Notes under the pieces: model-generated
Told to the model about the DNA's origin: nothing
Databases searched by the model: none
The model's input: the letters and a program-made list of their open reading frames with translations, nothing else
Part shown: in pieces, positions 60,301 through 64,000 of the stretch
How the letters are laid out: the number at the start of each line of letters is the position of its first letter
Numbering within the stretch: position 1 is the stretch's first letter
Made by a program: the position numbers and the translations under genes
NCBI GenBank assembly: GCA_037447655.1
Contig: JBBHKE010001644.1
Location: 253,233-317,232 of the forward strand
Direction of reading: 5' to 3'
Length of the DNA stretch: 64,000 bases
From: Zygnema cylindricum
Lineage: Eukaryota; Streptophyta; Zygnematophyceae; Zygnematales; Zygnemataceae

Positions 60301-61765
60301 AAACAGGCTAGTTATTGACTTCCAGTTTGTTGGAGATGCACATTGTCTGGATGTGATGTCTGATGGCATAGCTAGGCAAATCCAATGTAGACGTTATAAT
60401 GAGAATATGTTTTCCTTTTAATTTGAATTTTGTGGGATTTTTGCTTCACCGGGTTTCATTTATTGATTCGAAATCTGATAAGGTTGAATTTGTTGCAGGA
60501 ATTTTGCGGAGAATCCATTTTCTATGCAAGCTTATGATTCTGTTGTACGTTATATTCCTTTCAATGAACAACAATCGAGTGACTTTCCGGCCAGTCAGGA
60601 GCCTATTTCTTTTCAAAATATTAACAGGTCTGATATAAATTCTTCTCCTCGCATCCAATCTCCTACTCATATCCAATCCTCTCCTCCTAATCAATTTTCT
60701 TCTCATACCCAATTTTCTCCTCATATCCATTCTTCTCCTTGTATCCAATCTTCTTCTCATATCCAATCTTGTCCTCGTATCCAACCTTTGTTTGGAAGAG
60801 AGACCAGAAATGGTATATGCGGGGAAAACGAAAGACAAGGAAACATGGGTAGATCCCGGGAGAGGTCTACGAGGATTGGACAATCTCGTGAAGGGAATCA
60901 AGCACAAACAGAAGATACTAGGATTGGTAAAACTGAAACAAGTACTATTGAAAAAAGACCATGGGATAGGAATTTGAGGATGGATGATGAGGTTAGTAGA
61001 GGGGAGAGGGAGCAAGCACGGGACACTCGGAATGGAGAAACTGAAACACGAATGGGCAAGAGGAGGCGTTCGAAGATAAATATGGGGGTTTATAGCTTGT
61101 TGGAAAGAGAGGCCAGAAATGGTATAAACGGGGAAACGGAAAGTAAACAAGGAACCTTAGATAGATCTTGGGAGAGGAATACGAGGAATGTTGAATTTAA
61201 TGAAGGGAAGCAAGTTACTAGGATTGGGAGAACTGAAAAAAGAAAAGAAAAAATACCATGGGATAGGACGATGGATGAGGAGATTAGTAGAGGCGAGAGA
61301 GAGAAAAAAAGGGACAGTCCGAATGGAGAAAATGAAACAGGAATGGTCAAGAGGGGGTTTTTGAAGAGGAATACAAGGGTTTATAAATGTTTGGAAAGAG
61401 AGACCGAAAATGGCATAAATGGGGAAATGGAAAGACAAGGAAACAGGGATAGGTCTCGGGAGAGGAATACGAGGATTGTTGAATTTAAAGATGGAATGTC
61501 ATTACAAACAGAAGATACTAGGATTCAGAGAACTGAAAAAAGAACTACAAAAAGTACTGGTCAAAAAAGACCATGGGATAGGAATTTGAGGATGGATGAT
61601 GATGTTAGAGGCGAGAGAGAGCAAATGAGGGACAATCGGAATGGAGAAAGTGAAATAGGAATGGGCAAGAGGAGGTTTTTGGAGAGGAATTTGAGGGTTT
61701 ATAAATCATTGATTGATGAACAACATCATATTGTAGAGAGAGAAGCACGGAATTTTCATTTTTAG
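56541..61765 (+). CDS. TOPORS-like RING E3 ubiquitin ligase
   Basis: Six exons join in phase: 56541-57505, 58145-58369, 58636-58699, 59268-59345, 59811-60043 and 60499-61765, giving 943 residues. Residues 1-215 are Ser/Asn-rich. A C3HC4 RING lies at 216-256 (CPICLTAI, CLHTFCVGCISRWS, RFCPLC). After an Arg/Gln-rich linker come FERRRRVYEQNLRSLPV, EARERRRLEPWIQRELK, a helical stretch (DHSIIIHVIFGLWFAFSG), LDKFLGSNASTFWHEFRNFA and NPFSMQAYDSVVRYIPF. This order, a RING followed by a conserved helical block, matches plant proteins of the TOPORS-like class, nuclear E3 ligases. The C-terminus is a long Arg/Glu-rich region made of three repeats. The first ATG is used; the frame is open two codons further up. 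In exon 2 another frame is also free of stops, but only this frame splices in phase to both neighbours. Confidence 0.85.
57316..58144 (+). other. Exon 1 end and intron 1 of the RING gene
   Basis: Exon 1 continues past the duplication boundary to 57505. The intron 57506-58144 is T-rich. It contains four loosely repeated words around TAACTCCATGTTGTTTATTT at 57835-57910. No other gene is seen. Confidence 0.6.
60789..61700 (+). repeat. Threefold intragenic repeat in the last RING exon
   Basis: Three diverged in-frame copies of about 290-305 bp (about 60789-61090, 61097-61385 and 61388-61700) each begin with LERE(A/T)RNGI(N/C)GE and continue with an Arg-rich block, WDRNLRMDDE, REQ-rich and MGKRR. 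Before them, at 60645-60790, short His-Ile-Gln-Ser-Ser units form another tandem stretch. Confidence 0.88.
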
Positions 61766-62406
61766 TGGCGGAGATGAAAGAGTTTGCGATACACACTCTT
61801 CATAAGTACTGCAGATTATAGAGAATCAAAAGACTAGTTTTTTATTGTAATGATTTGACAGGGGAAACTTTTTCAGGCCCGTTTGCGAATTAGGAAACGT
61901 TTTGAGTTCACCAATTAGGAAGGAATAGTTCTTTCGATAGAAATAATGGTTGACAAAGTATGTTTAGGTCTTCATACTGTTGGAACATAGAAAGGAAAGG
62001 CATTAGACAAGCAAGTGAATTTGCATCAAATGGTTTCTCCCAAAATAGACGAGAATCAAGTTTATAGACTGAGTAGCAATGTAATGCTTATGAATACATA
62101 GTGTATTACTTTGCATGTATCATTTTGGAGTACTTAGGAAGAAGAGTGTATTAGCTCTATACTGATATTTGTGTAGATTTGTTTGTTTTTTATTCTCAAT
62201 GATGGTGTGACCAAAATTTGAATACTAGGTCCTGGTTTGGTTTGTCATTTAGTTGAAATAGATCGAAGGACTGGCGTCAGTGAAGTGCAGGCAAAAAAAT
62301 CTAAACCCTTAAACCCTAAATGGTTTTTATCGGTCCCCACACTGATAACGATAACCGATCGGTTTTCGTGCTTATCGCCGATAGGAAACTCAGCGATATA
62401 CAACAC
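61766..62406. other. RING gene 3' UTR and intergenic DNA
   Basis: AT-rich with no gene. At 62325-62405 a stretch with ATCGGTCCCCACACTGATAA and CGATATACAACAC resembles a decayed TAGTGTTG-type hAT terminus ending at the TA where the next CACCG end begins. Confidence 0.45.
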
Positions 62407-62470
62407 TACACGCTAATCGTTATTAGTGTTAATTTTTTTTTCAGCGTAAACGCTAGTTTAGTGTCAACAA
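62407..62470. mobile_element. Solo left end of a CACCG-family element
   Basis: TACACGCTAATCGTTATTAG resembles the family terminus. No matching right end was found before the complete 203-bp copy at 62920, so this is probably a decayed or truncated element. Confidence 0.5.
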
Positions 62471-62919
62471 CGCTAATTTGTGATTTTGTGTCCAAAAAAA
62501 AATCATTATCATTAACTTGGCACTTAATGCCAATTTGTGTGTCGACTTCGTAGCGTTGACGCTGAGCTGTCATCGATTCTATTTCAGGTGCAAGTGTACT
62601 ATCCTGACAGCTTTCGCCGACATACGTACTTGTGCGGTTTGGAAATTGTACGAAACATATAATTTATAGTAAAGTTTTTGCTATTTTATGCTTTATATTT
62701 TGTAATGTTCCGCTCTTTCCGGCGGCTAACTGGTACTGAAATTTAATTTACATGCGGAGCGCACTTAATGTTGTAGAAATGAGATGTCATGTGGACGTGA
62801 TGTACGTAAACGAGCTTCTCGTACATCACACTAATTTCGACGAACGTAATATATAATGGTTAACACTAAAGAAATACATTCCATATTAGCGTTTATTTCT
62901 ATTTTAATGTTAATAGCAC
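62471..62919. other. Intergenic DNA
   Basis: No recognised feature. The TTAACACTAAAG/TTAATAGCACTA-type words may be remnants of the CACCG family. Confidence 0.4.
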
Positions 62920-63122
62920 TACACCGTCGATCGTATTTAGCGTGTAGAAATTATTAGAGTAAAGAAAAAATTAGCGTCATTAATTCTAATTCAGTGCCAG
63001 GAGACGTGGCAAATTATGGTCCACTTCCTTAAATAGCGTCATTTATTATATTTAAGGTTCAAGGGTCAAAATTTAGGGGCGCCGAATTAGTGTTCAACAC
63101 GCTAAATACGATCGACGGTGTA
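62920..63122. mobile_element. CACCG-family MITE, 203 bp
   Basis: The ends TACACCGTCGATCGTATTTA and CTAAATACGATCGACGGTGTA pair with each other, including two compensating changes compared with the copy in the KNOX intron (CGTCGATCG against CGCGAATCG). The length is identical to that copy. Confidence 0.93.
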
Positions 63123-63290
63123 ACATAATTATATACGAGCATTTTTTATTTATTTTACAGCACGATGTCAAACTAACAATTACTCGCCTTATCAAAAACA
63201 TGTATATATCGGCGATAACACAACTTTCATCCCAAAGCGATTTATCGGAGCCCTTTGCATTCGACAACCGATATAATAGGTGATCAGAAC

Positions 63291-63716
63291 CAGAGGCCGC
63301 AAAAGTCAGAATTTTAGATAACCGAGACCGACAGTTTTTTTTTTCAAAATCTGAGTAACCGACGCCCGACCGGGTTATGTCACGCTCCTAAATTGTTAGC
63401 CGTTACCCGAAACGCGTTTATGAAAAAAAAAGTTTAGCCGAAACTCGACTTCTCGCGATTAATCGTACCCGCCCCTACCCTAATAAGTACAAAATTAGTA
63501 GTACATCTTCCGTATACCTTCCACGATAACAAAAGTACAAAGTATAATAATGTTGGATTGCATGGACAGTACAAAATTTCCATTTTTCTTTTTCTGTGAA
63601 TCAACCGCCCGAATCCGCCCGGCCCCCCAAATTTGGCAACCGAATTCATTCCGGATCCGACGCGGGCGGTCGGTTAACAGTCGATCACGGTTTCGTTTCA
63701 CCGTTTGCGACCTCTG
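63291..63716. mobile_element. hAT-type MITE with CAGAGG...CCTCTG termini
   Basis: The ends are CAGAGGCCGCAAA and TTTGCGACCTCTG. The flanks ATCAGAAC (63283-63290) and ATCTGAAC (63717-63724) form an 8-bp duplication with one mismatch. It is the intact short relative that identifies the two split parts at 41495 and 47169. Confidence 0.9.
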
Positions 63717-63757
63717 ATCTGAACAATCGCAATAGGAAGTTTACCAATACACAGCAC

Positions 63758-64000
63758 TACACCGCCAATCTTTATTAACGTTGTGTACACTAATTCTGTC
63801 CCGTTTTTTTTTTAATTATTCTCCATTGGCGTAGTTCATTCTATTTTTTTTCTGTATTATATTTAGGGTTAATTTTTATGTACCGAACAAAACGCTAGTA
63901 CGACATCATGTAATTAGTGTGGTGTACGGATAGTGTCAGGCCGTACAGAATTGTACTTTTTTAAGTAAAAAGGTACACTTTTTTATGTTTAAATGCCGCG
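63758..64000. mobile_element. CACCG-family element running off the window
   Basis: It begins TACACCGCCAATCTTTATTA and follows the interior of the copies at 29659 and 54794 (TGTCCCG, poly-T, ATTATTCTCCATT). The right end lies beyond the window. Confidence 0.85.

Overview
The window is nuclear DNA of a streptophyte (a land plant or a close charophyte relative). Genes are split by GT-AG introns with long polypyrimidine tracts. They include a class II KNOX homeobox gene, a SURF1-type cytochrome oxidase assembly gene, the start of a plant-type organellar transcription-repair coupling factor, a CxxCxGxG zinc-finger protein and a TOPORS-like RING protein. The species cannot be fixed from sequence alone. 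Between the genes the DNA is AT-rich and full of microsatellites and short terminal-inverted-repeat (TIR) transposons.

Layout. 1-2 kb: last exons of an amino-acid permease (+). 3.4-4.0 kb: a 597-bp (CCCT)n array. 5.3-9.0 kb: SURF1 (-), facing away from the small zinc-finger gene at 10.1-13.1 kb (+); the roughly 1 kb between them is probably a shared promoter region. 13.1-17.4 kb: decayed repeats. 17.4-24.7 kb: a complete six-exon KNOX gene (+), whose third intron holds a 12-bp minisatellite split by a MITE. 26.2-34.6 kb: nested MITEs. 34.6-37.8 kb: little recognisable, one possible exon. 37.8-40.5 kb: two 5' exons of a TRCF/Mfd gene (-), with no helicase exons found. 41.1-51.6 kb: a deep transposon nest around a dead hAT transposase. 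52.1-53.1 kb: a truncated copy of a RING gene whose complete six-exon form is at 56.5-61.8 kb. 62.4-64.0 kb: more MITEs.

Three kinds of TIR element explain most intergenic sequence. (1) A TA-flanked family with termini CACCGCGAATCGT, here called the CACCG family, about 203, 505 or 540 bp long. (2) PIF/Harbinger-like elements flanked by TAA or TTA, with termini beginning GGG, in several subfamilies: A (GGGTGAAGTTCCATCA), A' (GGGTGGCGTTCCATCA), B (GGGTAAGGTTCCATTA), C (GGGTATGTCCCCATGT and GGCTGCGGCCCCATGT) and D (GGGTACTTTCGCATGT). (3) hAT-like elements with 8-bp target duplications and termini CATAGTTCAAAAGTAGG, CAGAGGTCGCAAA or TAGTGTTGGGTA. Removing inserts one at a time rejoins interrupted elements at their target duplications, so the insertion order can be read directly.

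The most notable observations are: a palindrome about 200-230 bp from one end of most Harbinger-like elements, with arms that differ between subfamilies; the five-level nest at 41.1-49.2 kb; the 12-bp array whose register is restored exactly when the MITE is removed; and the partial RING gene duplication whose left boundary lies in a MITE. The genes do not form one pathway; SURF1, TRCF and possibly the zinc-finger protein act in organelles, while KNOX and the TOPORS-like protein are expected to be nuclear. All exon models are inferred from splice signals, phase and family similarity recalled from knowledge; no alignment was run.
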